A DNA stretch of 64,000 nucleotides from Acanthosepion pharaonis (taxonomy: Eukaryota > Mollusca > Cephalopoda > Sepiida > Sepiidae): assembly GCA_903632075.3 (NCBI GenBank), contig CAHIKZ030003485.1, positions 1,653,501 to 1,717,500 of the forward strand, given 5' to 3'. The position numbers and the translations under genes are program-made. Of the stretch, positions 9,608-22,269 are shown in pieces (position 1 is the stretch's first letter; each line of letters begins with the position of its first letter). The notes under the pieces are model-generated. The model was not told the DNA's origin. It ran no database searches and saw only the letters and a program-made list of their open reading frames with translations.

Positions 9608-10488
9608 AAAATAAGATAAAATGTTCTAAAATGTAGTTTTCATCTGTCATCCCACAGAATCTTCAAGCAGAAAGACCACTGTGCAACAGAATAATGAACA
9701 GTCATATGAAAAAGTGATGGCAAAGACTGGATTATCGAGATGTTGACTAATTTCTGAATCCCAAATCTTCTGGGTATGTGTCAAAGTTGTGGCTTGATTC
9801 CAAATAGGAAAAGTTGCTTAATTTGTGCAGAAGAAATCCACTTACCTTCAAAAAAGGCTGTGGGCATGTGCCTGCAATGCCATTGGCTCCATGAGTCAAC
9901 AGACCGGGGCAGACTCATTCCATCATTTATAACAGAAAATGACTGATGGAATAACCCAGATATGCTGCCAACAAACACATATAAAGTCAGTGGCAGTGAA
10001 CAAGAGGACAGGAGGAAGCCAAAAGACCTAATCATAATATCTACTTCTTCTGAAAACTATTTAGATTTGTATCCTGAAGCATATTGTTTTTAACCTTTTT
10101 GTGTTCTGATCTTCCTCAGGTGTGCATGTTGCATGTGGTAATTCTTGAGCGATATATAGAATTATTTTTAGCACCTTGATATATTCTCAATTCAAATAAT
10201 CCAGAGATCAGAATATCAAATGATAACATGAAAAAGAAAATAAATATACTAGGTAATATTCAATGATTAACATACACTTGAGGAAAGCCAAAGAATACAC
10301 TGATCAAATGTATCTTTAACAAAGATAAAATTAAGATACCAGCGCAAACAATTTATGGAATAATGGTGATGCTTTATCTTAGAATTTCAAAAATCATTAA
10401 TGGTCTTACAGTTTTCTTTCTAAATTTGAAATGAGAAAATTATTACAAAGATTTTCACATTTTTACAGCAGTTTATGTTCATTTATAA
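9608..10488. other. Stretch without a recognisable gene
   Basis: A/T-rich sequence after the LTR element. Open frames here show no family signature. Confidence 0.55.
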
Positions 10489-10815
10489 TTATTTATTTTT
10501 CAGTATCACCACAAGCAAGGCAGTACAGATACTAAAATACAAAGGGTTACAGGGTGTAGAGGAATTAGGAACAGAAACATTAGTAATGAGTAGAAAGAGA
10601 AAAGAGCAATCAGGAGGACAGTAGATAGCAATTGACATTGCATATAAATTTTTGTAGATTAAAGCTGGCTGGAAAGCATAGAGCCAGAAGGGAGTTTCAC
10701 AAGTGAAAAATGTGAGAAAAGAAACTGTTAACATAGAGGTTATGGCTACATCTAAAAAACTCAACTGTAAATTGATGCAATCTTGCTGCCAGTCTAGTAC
10801 TGCACTTAAATTCAT
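10489..10815 (-). pseudogene. LINE C-terminal tail remnant
   Basis: Homologous at the DNA level to 56090-56413, with a shared block TCTAGTACTGCACTTAAATT at its 5' side, in the same minus orientation. The better copy there reads as the C-terminal tail of a non-LTR retrotransposon polyprotein. The frame here is shifted (SFLTFFTCETPFW corresponds to the NSFFTHTSCLWNSLP block). No other part of the element is present, as expected from 5'-truncated LINE insertion. Confidence 0.55.
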
Positions 10816-10864
10816 ATTGTCTAAGTACCATAGTGAATTACTGATGACTAGCCAGTATCAAAAT

Positions 10865-10867
10865 ATA

Positions 10868-10913
<46 letters not shown>
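10865..10913. repeat. (TA)n microsatellite
   Basis: About 49 bases of TA alternation. Confidence 0.9.
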
Positions 10914-10915
<2 letters not shown>

Positions 10916-11205
10916 CAGTCCTAGTCTAGCAGTAAAGTTTGAATAAATTCCTGGTTAGTGACAATCCCTCATTTTGCAATTTTCAATGAATAACAGCCTG
11001 AGAGCAGAAACATCTGTTCTCAATCATCATCTTGTACATTGAAAATAAATAAACAAAGGGATTGTTGGTGGTCAGGAAGCATTATTGATGGAATAGGTCT
11101 ATTGCATAATGTAAATGTCTTGATAATGATATTACTATAGAAAATCAAGAAAAAAGGGGTTGCTAATGATCAGAAATTCGTGCAAGTATTACTTAGAGAA
11201 TAGGG

Positions 11206-11209
<4 letters not shown>

Positions 11210-11236
<27 letters not shown>
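11210..11236. repeat. (TA)n microsatellite
   Basis: About 27 bases of TA alternation. Confidence 0.85.
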
Positions 11237-11240
<4 letters not shown>

Positions 11241-11434
11241 CCAAGTATAGGATTGGTATATACAGAATAAATTTCAATAACCAACAAATACTATTCTTAA
11301 AAGAGTGCTCAATACAGAGTAGAGCAAATACAATCATTTATTTGAAAATTATAACATAAAAATGTTATAAAATCACTACAAAAATAACCATTTTGTTTCA
11401 ACACTTCTGGTGTCTTATCAAGTGATGGTGTTAA

Positions 11435-11437
<3 letters not shown>

Positions 11438-11480
<43 letters not shown>
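11438..11480. repeat. (TA)n microsatellite
   Basis: About 43 bases of TA alternation; the apparent open frames across it are artefacts of the repeat. Confidence 0.9.
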
Positions 11481-12540
11481 CATTATTTTGAGCCATTGTT
11501 TTACTATAAAAATGCAAAGGAAAGCAAAAAAGAAGAGATTGTTAAAAGAAATCTTTTTATCATGTAACTTGTATGAAAATCTTATTTCCTTTTCATTGTT
11601 ATAAAACTTAAAAAGCGGGCAAAACCTGTCTTCAAAAACTAACAAAACAAAATCCTCAAGATATACTGAATTCAGAGAACTTGACATTTATTTCATTATT
11701 ACAAGAAACCAATGAGAAATGAAAAGGTTTTTGCTCCTGAGAACAAAGTTAAAATTATTCCCATTATAAGGATATTAAAATAGTCATTTTTTAATCAAAT
11801 ACAGATCTATTGCACTGCTGATTGTAACAAAGAATTGGGTCAACCTGATAAGAAACTCAAAGTTGGTGAGAGGTGGTGCTGTAAGCACCAGGAGTTACAT
11901 CCTCTTTCACAGTGGGCTGTTGAGAGAAGACCTTCTACTTAGAGTAGGTGGTGCTGACTATTTGTAAACAAACAATACTGAGCAGGTATTAGCCAAAAGT
12001 CAGTGTGGGTCTGAAACTGGGAGAGCTATATAACACCAGTTTTTTTTTTATCAGTCAAGAGAGAGCACTCTCACCGTGTGGACGTGCAAAAATCAGACAA
12101 GATGAACACACTGATATATATACACATGTGTGTGTTTTTTAGAGAAATTATCCGTCATTGATTTACCATAACACAAAATAACATTTTGAATAATTTGTCT
12201 TCAATAATATTATACAAGTAGAAAAATAATTAAGTTTAAATGCATAAGGTTATAACTGTAGATTTTATTTTTTCACCTAAACATTTTAAAATTAAGAATA
12301 AGTGAACACATTATTTTGGCATTTTCAGAATATACCACAAAATCAGTAAATCTCTGTGAGTGAACAATTTTCTTTTTTTTTTAAAGTTCATACCTATTTT
12401 GTGAATAAATGTCCATATTATGGGATCCTCTTGGAAGTAAATTACAAAGCCTAAAATTAGTCTGGCAAAAGACCAGATCAGGGAAGCATCTTATGGTGAT
12501 CAAAAAACCAACATCTGGTATTTACCCACCTTGACACAAG
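11481..12540. other. Stretch without a recognisable gene
   Basis: No coding signature. The segment 11830-12110 is less AT-rich and includes GAGAGCTATATAACACC, which could be a promoter of a decayed repeat, but nothing else supports this. Confidence 0.5.
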
Positions 12541-12794
12541 GTAGGTTTATTAATTATGCAAAAATATGGGCTCCGCTAAAGGACAAAAAAAAATGTAGTT
12601 TCAACGACTGATATCACACTGACATCAGTAAACCATCAATATTCTCTCTTCAGTAGAGCAATGAGGAAGGTGATGTTGCAAGGTTGGAATCTCCAGGACC
12701 AGGCTTATTCCTTCATAATTTTAAAGAGAAAGAAAAACTGATACTACACCCCGATCCCAGACCAAAGGCTGGGGCACTAAGACAAGCACCAAAA

Positions 12795-12901
12795 TCAGCT
12801 CATGTCTACACTCTCAAGTTGCTTATAGTTGCCTAACAGCTTGTTGAGCAGACCAATTCGAGTTTGCTCCACACCGGGTGCCTCAGAAATGGGATCATGT
12901 G
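12795..12901 (-). CDS. Candidate terminal exon of a small unrecognised gene
   Basis: On the minus strand a run of T residues ends in an acceptor (TTTAG at 12902-12903), followed by a frame that reads APGVEQTRIGLLNKLLGNYK, then a short tail and a TGA at 12797-12795. The composition is that of an ordinary amphipathic helix, unlike the random frames around it. A minus-strand AATAAA lies about 245 bases after the stop (12551-12546). Starting at the first AG leaves the phase one base off from the upstream exon at 13800-13886. Using a second AG, just before 12881, puts the two in phase. An unseen middle exon is the alternative. I do not recognise the protein family. Confidence 0.45.
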
Positions 12902-13799
12902 CTAAAAAAAAATTAAGCTTACGATCACATACACCAATAATCTCATTCAGGAAACATGAACCCACAATAAGGCTTAAAACAAGTTTTAAGTTCTAAACGA
13001 AGGGAGGTTGATATTTTTTTACGGGTTTCCATGACGACTTATATTCATTATTTTTTTCACTTAAGTTTAAAAAGGTGAATAATGACATAATTCATAATAA
13101 AAAAATGAAAATAAAAATATTACTTGAAAAGAAAACAAAGAAAAACTAAAATAATGATTTAACATTTCAAAAACATTGAATTCCAATTGAAACATTTAAA
13201 AATAAAATAATTTATTTTAATTTAATTATTTAAATATTTTTTTAACTTTTAAAGTTTCGATAAAATAAAAATTATTTTTTGCTACGTAATTATTTTTCTA
13301 TATCAAAATATTGGACACGAAAGCATAAAATGCATAATCCAATTTTGTTTTGTTTTTTTTTTTTTAAATAATGAAAATAGTTTTTCAACTGGTTTATTTT
13401 TCTTCCTCCACTTTTAAGAAAATAAAATAAAATTTTAAAGTACGAAACAACTTTTTAATAAACTATGAGGAGTTGAAACTCTGTGGTAGGATTTTTTTTT
13501 TTTTTTTAGTTTTTAATTATTTTATAAATTTAGAATAAAATAATTTTAAAAACAAGAAAATTTAATGTTTAATTAAACAGACATTTCAACAATTCGCCCG
13601 ATTCACCAAGCAACAACTTTTATGATTCCGTATTTTTAAACAACTAAAAAAAAATTCGTTTGCTAGTAAAAGAGGTCGGCCTTGGAAAATACAATATATG
13701 CTGACATATATATTTAAAATATACCAAAAAGAAAAATCTGAAGATATAGCCATTATTTACAATAAAATGAATATATATATATATACACGCACAACTTAC

Positions 13800-13886
13800 T
13801 ACATCAATTAAAATACTTCCGAGTGAACGGCCCATAGCCATAACATCTCTCCTTGTCAACCTCATATCATTCATGGAAGGGTTCAT
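13800..13886 (-). CDS. Candidate first coding exon of a small unrecognised gene
   Basis: ATG at 13886 on the minus strand opens 29 codons with no stop, including MRLTRRDVMAMGRSLGSIL, and ends at a good donor GTAAGT (13799-13794). Beyond the donor the frame runs into a CA/TA microsatellite, so the splice is the natural end. With the exon at 12795-12881 it would give a protein of about 57 residues with a basic N-terminal half and a leucine-rich helix. Neither a signal peptide nor a membrane segment is apparent. The gene would lie between the PLPP-like gene and WDR11, on the same strand as the former. Confidence 0.45.
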
Positions 13887-13899
13887 AAAAATCAACTTA

Positions 13900-15000
13900 G
13901 TACAGCTGGACCGAACAATGGAAAACGAAACTTTTTTTAATATTTTAAATTTCTTTTTTTTTCTCTCTTATTTTACTTGATAAGAAGACAGTAAGTTGAC
14001 TGATTATTTTTTATAAAGTGTAAAATTGCTTGAATAAATAATTTACTGGATATATAATTTATTTATTTCTATTTCAAGTTTTATAAAAAAATATTTTCCA
14101 AGAATGTTTGCTAGTGAATACTAATCGCAAATAATATCAAAATGCGCGAATTTATGAATGTTGTCTGTCAAGATTTTTCTTCGGAGTCGTCTTCCTCAAA
14201 CACTAGCCATCTTTTTTACCGTAATAATTAAGCATAGTTTCTTTCATTTCCTTTCTTTCTTCTTTTTTTTTTTTTTTTTTGAACAAACTCTTCGAACAAA
14301 CTTAATTTGTCCATAGCAGACGTCTTTCATTTTCTTTTTTTAAAATCAAATAAAAACTTTTTTAAGTCAAGATTTGTTCGCATGTTTTTATTGGTGCTGT
14401 TAAATATACAATTCTGAATTTTAATGAATACTCGTTTCTTTTTTTGTGTTTTTGTATTTTTGTTTGCGTTATTTCTTATATTTTATTACCATAATTTCGA
14501 AGTCACAAACAGGGACAGTTTTCTTCTTTTTATAAATTAATATTATTATTATTGTTATTATAGGCTTATTTTTTGGTGCATACATTTTTTTAAATAAAGT
14601 ATTTTCATGACCTAACACTCCTTAAACTTCAGAGTAAATTTCAAACCCCCAAATTAAAAAGTATGCATGAGATATCAAAAAGGGGAAAGGAACAGACACC
14701 CCACTTCCTAAAAAAATATTTCCACAATGTTTCCTAATAAAATAGCCTATTCAGTACTCAATTCAGTCCTTAATGAGTAAATAATGAAAATTTTATTTGA
14801 ATCAGATAATTCCCTGATTTTTGGCAAATATTTTAAAACAGGTAGCAATGTTTTGCTTTTATTTTGGAAAAATGTATTTTGATGGTACCTGACCTGATAA
14901 ATATCAAAATCTAAATTTTTATAATTTGTAATTTGTTCTTGACTCTGTTGAAAACAAATCAGAAAAATTTTTGATTAAAACCTGGAAAATGTACTATTTT
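13900..15000. other. AT-rich intergenic stretch
   Basis: Poly-T runs and AT-rich sequence with no gene seen. Part may be the upstream region of the small-gene candidate. Confidence 0.5.
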
Positions 15001-15169
15001 TTTATTGACTCAAACAATTACTTCCAACTTCAAAATAAATTTTTTGGAAAATATTGTTATACTCTGTCCAATTAGATCTCATTTTGATTCATTCTGCACG
15101 CTGGCCAAACGTGACTACCATGAAGGCAGAAGTCAAAATAACAAAAGTCATTTTCTGCGCATTGAGCTC

Positions 15170-15310
15170 CATGCACAACATCCGGTGGTAGCCAATCGCA
15201 AACGTTCCTGCTGGTAAAAGAGATACCCCTTGGGGCTACCAGACCTGCTTAAAAGCAAGCTCTGAGGATGACCTAGGATAGTTGTAGCCACCGGCTGTCA
15301 CACAGAGCAC
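15170..15310 (+). promoter_or_regulatory. Promoter-like sequence before the 69-bp repeat block
   Basis: A CCAAT-type AGCCAATCGCAAACG at about 15189 and a TATA-like CTTAAAAGCAAG at about 15249 sit in a locally GC-richer stretch about 300 bases before the repeats. This arrangement is like the U3 of an LTR or a small promoter. It is only suggestive. Confidence 0.3.
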
Positions 15311-15559
15311 TGCTGCTGCTACCACCAACATGACAACAGAGTTGCAGACTGACCATCAGGCAAAGTACTACTACTGCCACTGTCACCGCCTTCACTGCCA
15401 CCACTCAACATGACTACACATTTCAACGACCGTTACAACTTCCTTGCTTGACTTACCACCTCAGCTAGTTTTCAAATCAGCATCTCTACCTTGGTTCCTG
15501 CTAGCTACAAGCCTTCATTAATACCAACACCCGCCGTCACCTTAACCTACTTCAACATA

Positions 15560-16610
15560 CCACATACTTGTTTACAAGGCACTCCCTTCGTAGCTGATGC
15601 AGTGATCTCTGTTCCACAGAATGGCTGTAACACACTCACTTACAAGCCATTCCCTTCGCAGTCGATGCAACAACCTCTACTCCACAGAACAGCTCTAGCT
15701 CAACTTGCCTCCAAGGTACTCCCTTCACAGTTGACACTGACCTTCACTCTACAGAATAGCTCTAACTTGACCTGCCTACAAAGCACCTCCTTCGGAGTCG
15801 ATGCAGCGACTTCCACTCCACAGAACGGCTCTTCCTCAACCTGCCTACAAAGACTTCCTTCGTAGTTGACGCAGTAACCTCCACTCCACAAAATGACTCA
15901 CTCCCTTTGCAGTCGGTGCAGCAACCTCCACTCCACAGAACGGCTCTTCCTCAACCTGCCTACAAAGCACTCCCTTCGCAGTCGATGCAGCGAACTCCAC
16001 TCCACAGAATGGCTCTTCCTCAACCTGCCTACAAAGTACTCACTTCGCAGTTGACACAGCGAACTCCACTCCACAGAATGGCTCTTCCTCAACCTGCTTA
16101 CAAGGACTCCGTTCGCAGTCGATGCAGCGACCTCCACTCCACAGAATGGCTGTACTTTGACCTGCATACAAGGCACTCCCTTTGCAGTCAACACAGTGAC
16201 CTCAGCTCCACAGAACGCCTCTACTTTGACCTGCATACAAGGCACTCCCTTTGCAGTCAACACAGTGACCTCAGCTCCACAGAACGCCTCTACTTTGACC
16301 TGCATACAAGGCACTCCCTTTGCAGTCAACACAGTGACCTCAGCTCCACAGAACGGCTCTATCTAGACCTGATGCAAGGCACTCCCTTCACGGTTGATGC
16401 AGTGACCTCCGCATCACAGAATAGCTCAACCTGCTTACAAGACTCTCCCTTCACAGTCGACACAGCAACCTCCATTCCACAGCACTGGTTTCCCAAAACC
16501 CACTGTCACCTCAGCCTATCTTGACCTATTTCGGCCTACCTAGACTCATTTGCAAGGCACTACCTTCACAGTTGAACCCAGTGACATCCACTCCACAGAA
16601 CAACTTGTAC
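15560..16610 (+). repeat. 69-bp tandem repeat block, about 15 units
   Basis: A unit of about 69 bp recurs from about 15560 to 16610. Each unit contains a CTCCACAGAA-type core, found near 15611, 15680, 15751, 15818, 15883, 15931, 16000, 16069, 16137, 16207, 16276, 16345, 16411, 16474 and 16590. The three units near 16160-16370 are almost identical, so that part expanded recently. Spacing is 63-70 at the edges and once 48. Because 69 is 23 codons, the block is open in several frames on both strands (for example a 23-residue TPFAVNTVTSAPQNAS-type unit), so open frames here are not evidence of a protein. Confidence 0.9.
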
Positions 16611-16807
16611 CTCGACTACGCCTAATCTAACATCACCCTGGTTCGACACAACAGATCTAGCAACAATAAGATGACCTACAACCATGACCTCTATCAACAA
16701 AATATGCATTAACTGTATCTTGTGACCTCGGCCACACCAGCATGAGAGATGGTTCAGCTCCTGACATTATGCGTGCACCGATCTTTATTCCTGTACTATC
16801 TACCAAC

Positions 16808-16813
16808 AATAAA
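16808..16813 (+). terminator. Polyadenylation-like AATAAA after the 69-bp repeats
   Basis: AATAAACATTG followed within 40 bases by T/C-rich sequence, about 200 bases after the last repeat unit. Together with the promoter-like sequence at 15.2 kb it suggests a short transcribed unit or an LTR-like element. Confidence 0.35.
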
Positions 16814-16869
16814 CATTGTTTCACTCTAATCTTCGTTATTCCTTTCTCTCTCTACCAAATGGTTAATAT

Positions 16870-19150
16870 AACAATATAGATAAATAAATAAAAAACAATT
16901 TACTCCCAAGTGTTGAACATCCTGATGATATCTTAGAGTGCTCAACTCTAGGTCAAATATTTTTAATGTTTTAAAAATTTATATTTAGGCTTGCTTACTA
17001 TATGTCACAGCTGGTTTCACTGGGTATTTTCCACCAGATATTAGTAATCAGTATTGTGCGTGTATGTATTAGCTACGTAGCATAATGAGTCAAGTAAACA
17101 CAGGACCTCAACCTCTAATAAAAACTGAAAAATTTCTCCGCATGAATCTTGGAAATTATTTAAGGCTTATGTTATAAGCCTGCCTATATTTCAACTACAT
17201 CTTTAAAATGTAATGCTGTTAAAAATATTTCAGAGACAGGAAATTAATCAAATAATGACTTTTATAAAAATTAAAATAAAAAAAACATCTGTTTGTTACT
17301 GGTAGAACTAATTATTTTTACTGCACTTTTATTTTTTGTTTCAGCCAATTGTATGAATTTGGTGAAAGAATTTATTTTTTGTTTGACAATCTCAAAGTCT
17401 GTTTCAGTTAATAAAGAGCAAATACCATGTTTCAAGCCAAACTTAGATTGAAGAAAATGACAAAAGATAAATGATAATAGTGTAGTATGATTCACACCAG
17501 GAAATACCAGATTGTTGGAACCAATTTAATGTCAATAAGGAACTTTTATTCTAAAAGAAGTTGATCTGAAATGATTTCAATATTTACTGAACTTACTTCA
17601 GGTGATACCAAAATAGACTTTGCAATCATTGTCATAGAGAAGCCTGGTGCATCAGTGGGTTGACCAGGAAGATGCAGTTTCAGACCTCACAGAATTTCAG
17701 TGGCTGACTCTGGCATGTAAATGGATGGTTGACTCAGCTGCACTTAGGATGTGCACATGTTAAACAACTGATGACAAGAAAATATATAAATATCCACCCA
17801 AGAGGAAACAGAGTGTAACAAACCTGTATTTTTCCTACAGAAATGAAGTTTTCATTTTTTTGCAAAAAGAAGCTCCAGAGACATAGAAATTTGAATTGGT
17901 ACTTTTCTATTTTTTGACACTGAAAAAGGGTAGCTGCATTTTTCTGTTACTTGCAGATGATGTTTAGGAAAATTGAAGCATCAAATATCTACAAAATCTT
18001 AGTTATTTTCCTCTCTTGAATTGTTGAGTAAGAAAATTAACAAAAAATATTTTTAACCAATAATAAGTTAGAAAAGTAATTCTTTTTTTTACCCAATTTG
18101 GAGCCTCTTATTTTCTATAAATTTCAATAACTAATCTTAGTTATTCAGGCTTTGATAAAAATTTTGTACATGTCACAATTTTACCGATTACTCATTTTTG
18201 GCATTGTTCATTGTTGCTTTTATACAATTCTTATAAATATATTATTTCCTTTCATTTTTATTGTCAGAATTCTTTAAAATAGCCACACAATTTTTATTAT
18301 CTTCAGCTGAATTTACTTATTGCTGCTACTGTTAGTGCACCAACTACAACTGATTCATAAATATGTATGCTTTCAGCATAAGCAAAATCTCACATAACAA
18401 AAATTCAAAGAAATTACAATGTCTTTTAAGGTTTGTAATTATATAACAATTTATGGATACTTTAAAATATAAATAAATTTGTTAAATTTGTAAGAGTTTT
18501 GTCATTTTCACTTTTTCTATAATTTAACTCCTCTGCAAACTTGTTATCCTACAAAAAATGTTGTCCTACAAAAACTGGTGACACCTCATGTGATTCTTTC
18601 AAACAAGCCTCAAACAAATTGGTAGACTCTGATATGACTTTCAAACAAATCTTCTACAAAACACACAGCCATCACAAGACAGATCCATTCAATGAAAGAA
18701 CAAAACTTTCAACAGAATTCAACACATGTGGATGTAATATTTCCACATGAAGTGTTTCAGCATGAAAGACAAGATTTGCTTGACAGTTGTTTATTCCAAG
18801 TTGATATGTTCAAAATGTAACTACAGTATCTGCATCTTGTGGTGAGCTCTCATTTTTTTTATTTCACACCACAGTAGAATTCTCATTCAGGAATGTCCTG
18901 TATCAAAAGAAGTAACTCGTGGTTAACTAGTGCACATGCTACATCTTCACCCTCAAGATGACAGTACAGATATTTGTAGTAATGAAGCATAGAAATGTGC
19001 TTAGAAACAGGCACACAAGAGAGATAAAAGAATTACAGAGAAAAAATATGTACATATATGTGTAGTAACATACATGGAAACAAAAAGAGAAAGAAATTAC
19101 AGTTCACTGAGTGATCATAACTGTAGCCTGTTCAGTGGTTTTAACTTACA
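16870..19150. other. Stretch without a recognisable gene
   Basis: AT-rich. Short open frames (for example 18541-18750) have no recognisable domain or splice context. Confidence 0.5.
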
Positions 19151-19199
19151 ACTTGAACATCACAAATCTGATGGATTGTTTCTGTTTTTTGTTGTTACT

Positions 19200-20350
19200 G
19201 AGATCAGTTGCTCAGAAAATATTTTGGTGTCTGTTCACCTTATTGAGTTGATGCTGGTTCAGGCACTACTTGATGATTTTGATTTTCGTCAATGTCGTCC
19301 ATTTCTGATGGCAGTGGAAACCACGAGGAGTCCTCATTTGAGTAGTGTTTGTTTATTATTAACAAGTCCTTTCTGTTCCATTGAAGTCTGCTCCTGTTCA
19401 AGTCTGAATGGTAAATGGTCTGGGCTCTACTTTTGCTTGTACTATGCCTGCTTCATTCTATCAGTTATGCACAGGGTCTCAGATATAAACTGTATCCCCT
19501 GGGTTTAGTTTTTTTTAACTCCTGAACTTCCCATTGGTCAAAGTAATATTTTTGTCTGGCTCTCATTTGGACCTTCACTTTCCACTCAGTGCTCTTTTTT
19601 TGCTTATTTATTGTGGATACATTGCTTCTTAGCTTTCTCCTCATCAACACTTGTGACTAATGTGGGGATGATGATGTGATTTTGAAGTCCTAACTTGTTG
19701 CAAATTGTTGGTATTCTTCTGACATGAAGCATGGGCGATTGTCTGCGAATACTTCTTGTAGAACTCCAAATCTGCTAAGGCTGTGTTACATAGCTTTAAT
19801 CACAGCTCTGCTGTTCTGCAATAGTGTTTGCTATACATTCAGGTAATTGGAGTGATGACACAGATCTTCTACCCCCATGGGAGTACTTCCTGCCTTAAGA
19901 GTGTCTGTTATGGTTATGCAGCTCTATATGTTTGTAGGATGTCACAATTCTGGATAATATAATCTATTTCTTTGTCTCCTTCAGTTCTTCATTCTTTTCA
20001 CTTATTGATAATATTAACTATTTTGATGAGGTTTAGTCAGTCGCAAGAATATTTTCCTAATATGGGCTGTACATTCTTTGGTGTTATAATAAAACATGAT
20101 ATCAATTCTACAAGTGATCAGAAGACCTCTACATGGATGTTGAGCTATACCATCTAGAAAGCTATCCACTGTTCCTTGATATTTGTAGGTGCAGGATCCT
20201 GTGTATGAATAGGGCTCACTTCCATGTCCTGAAAATGTTTGATTGAACTCATGTTGGGTAAACCTGGTGACCATACATTTCATCGGAAGTCTCCAGAACG
20301 TTCCTTGAACCATTTGTGGGCAACTTATGTGAGTTTGTAGCCCCAAGGTT
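19200..20350 (-). pseudogene. Ty3/Gypsy-type integrase relic
   Basis: The minus strand has a decayed integrase core. At about 19790-19660 it reads RFGVLQEVFADNRPCFMSEE, then QQFA and DFKITSSSPH, which match the second catalytic aspartate region (DNGPxF) and the following block of retroviral-type integrases. At about 19560-19300 frames give KYYFDQW, ELKK, NPGDTVYI and EAGIVQAKVEPRPF, as in the C-terminal chromatin-contact domain of Ty3/Gypsy integrases. Stops and shifts occur every 30-60 codons. No LTR was found on either side. It is a different family from the A-D elements, judging by the DNG region. Confidence 0.65.
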
Positions 20351-20399
20351 GGGAAAATTTGAAATTGACATGTAGTAGAGAGGTGGGGCCCTATATCAA

Positions 20400-21480
20400 T
20401 GTTTTGGTGGGTGGGGGCAATACCCTAGTGCCAGTCCTGTTAGAAAGGATCTGAATACTTCAAGCATCATCTCTCTCTATGTGTATTCATGCATTAAATG
20501 AGAGCCTCTGGTGAACAGTGCAATACCCTAGGTCAATGATAAATTGTCTAAAAGAGTAAAACACTGAGTATTAGATAACTATTGTGATATATTTTCTATA
20601 AACATTTTATCAACAAATAGAAGCTTTTGTCAAAAGAACTAATTTTCCTTTTAAATCATTGAAAGCAAATTTAAATCACTTAACAGTTAAACTTAAGTAC
20701 AATCTGACTGTTTCTTTCCATACTTTGACATCTGTTACTGTTAAAGGAGCATTTTTGACATTTCCACCTGTTAAAGTTAATTCTTAAATTTTATGTCTTG
20801 TTTCGTATACACACAAACAAGCACATTCTTATAGTTAGTTTCAATATCTTTACCTTTCATTTCAATTGTGTACACATGCAATTAACTTTGCTAATGCATG
20901 CATATAACTGCTGCTTGTTCTAAATTCATTGTTTTGTGTTTCTTAATTTCACCCAGACTCACATGAGTCCATGAATATTGTTTGTGGGACAAATGTTCTA
21001 GGCGCCCATAAATATCTACTATAAAACATCCTCACATTTGTATCAACAGTGTAAAATCCTACAACAAAGTGGTGAGTTATTTTTACCCAAACATCATAGT
21101 AACCCACAACATTACAACTGCCAAGGATTGTGGTTTGGATTAATGCATTCACTTCTACCAAAGAACTAATCTCCACTGAAAGAGGAATGCACTCCCTCAC
21201 TTGGGCCAGAAAAAATTCAACTTAATAAATCTATACTAATATATACACTAATACAGACTTGATATTAATACACAAACTCTTGTTCACATGCCAAATCTTT
21301 ATAGGGTGGTTTCCAATTAATCATATGTGAAGAGAATGGAGTTTTTTAAATTAAAAAATGATATTGCCTGACATTTTTTTTAAAGTAAATGTGATGTATA
21401 AAAATTCAATTTTAAACAAAGTGTAGTATCATATGCAAATGAGAGAGGACACGCATAAAAGGAAAGCAACTAGGAAATAA
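20400..21480. other. Stretch without a recognisable gene
   Basis: No coding signature or recognised repeat seen. Confidence 0.5.
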
Positions 21481-21495
21481 GACAGCATTACTCAG

Positions 21496-21751
21496 TGAAC
21501 CCGTTTGCTTAATGTAACATGGAGAACTGTGCTAAGACTGCTACTACAGAGAGATATACCCAACATAACAATGGCATTGCTGATAGGTTCCTTAAATGAA
21601 CTGGAAGACCCAGAACATGTGGAAATGTGAATAAATCTTTTGCAGTATTTGCAAGAGTAAAAAAATTATGAGACACCAAGACCAATGAACCCATTTGCTT
21701 AATGTAACACAGAGAACTGTGCTACAGAGAGATATACCCAACATCACAAAG
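21496..21751 (+). repeat. Imperfect direct duplication, offset about 190 bp
   Basis: A segment at 21496-21577 (AGTGAACCCGTTTGCTTAA to CCCAACATAACAA) recurs at 21684-21751 with a 12-base deletion and a few changes. Confidence 0.8.
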
Positions 21752-22269
21752 ATACTGTCTTCTTCTTTTTCTTTTTCTTCCAACACCATCATCATCATCC
21801 TTATCATCATGATGCCATTTTGAGGAAATTCAGGTAGCATAACAGTTATCAGCATATTAAGTATAAATCAGACATCATCTGTTATGCTCACTTTCTCATT
21901 AATGCTCTTGATGTGAATCCATCTATTTTCTCCCCAGTTATAGGTTAAATAGTAGAGTAAACTAGACTCTCTCACCTTGGATAACAGCCAATCTAAGAGA
22001 AGGTCTCTAGCAGAAAAACAATTTACACATAGATAAAAAATTAAAGCCAAATTTATATAATTATTAGAAAACATAAATCTCTCACTTCACACCAATTTTG
22101 TCTAGCTAAATCACACATATGCTACACTCTACTCAAAACAAATTTTAAAACAAACACAAATATATCAGAATGCTGACCATTATCAACACAACTCTCACAT
22201 GCCACAGATGTCTACAACTGTCATTTCCCTTATGTAGGCTTTAAAAGAAGCCAGACAGGGCAGAGAGAG

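Noticed and set aside
13800..13886. Idea that the small exons belong to the PLPP-like gene as upstream exons
   Set aside because: The terminal exon ends in a stop, and the PLPP frame has its own ATG with a stop upstream.
15907..16524. 205-codon open frame in the 69-bp repeats, plus overlapping frames on both strands
   Set aside because: The repeat unit is a multiple of three, so any frame without a stop in one unit stays open. Several frames compete and none has a start context or conserved domain.
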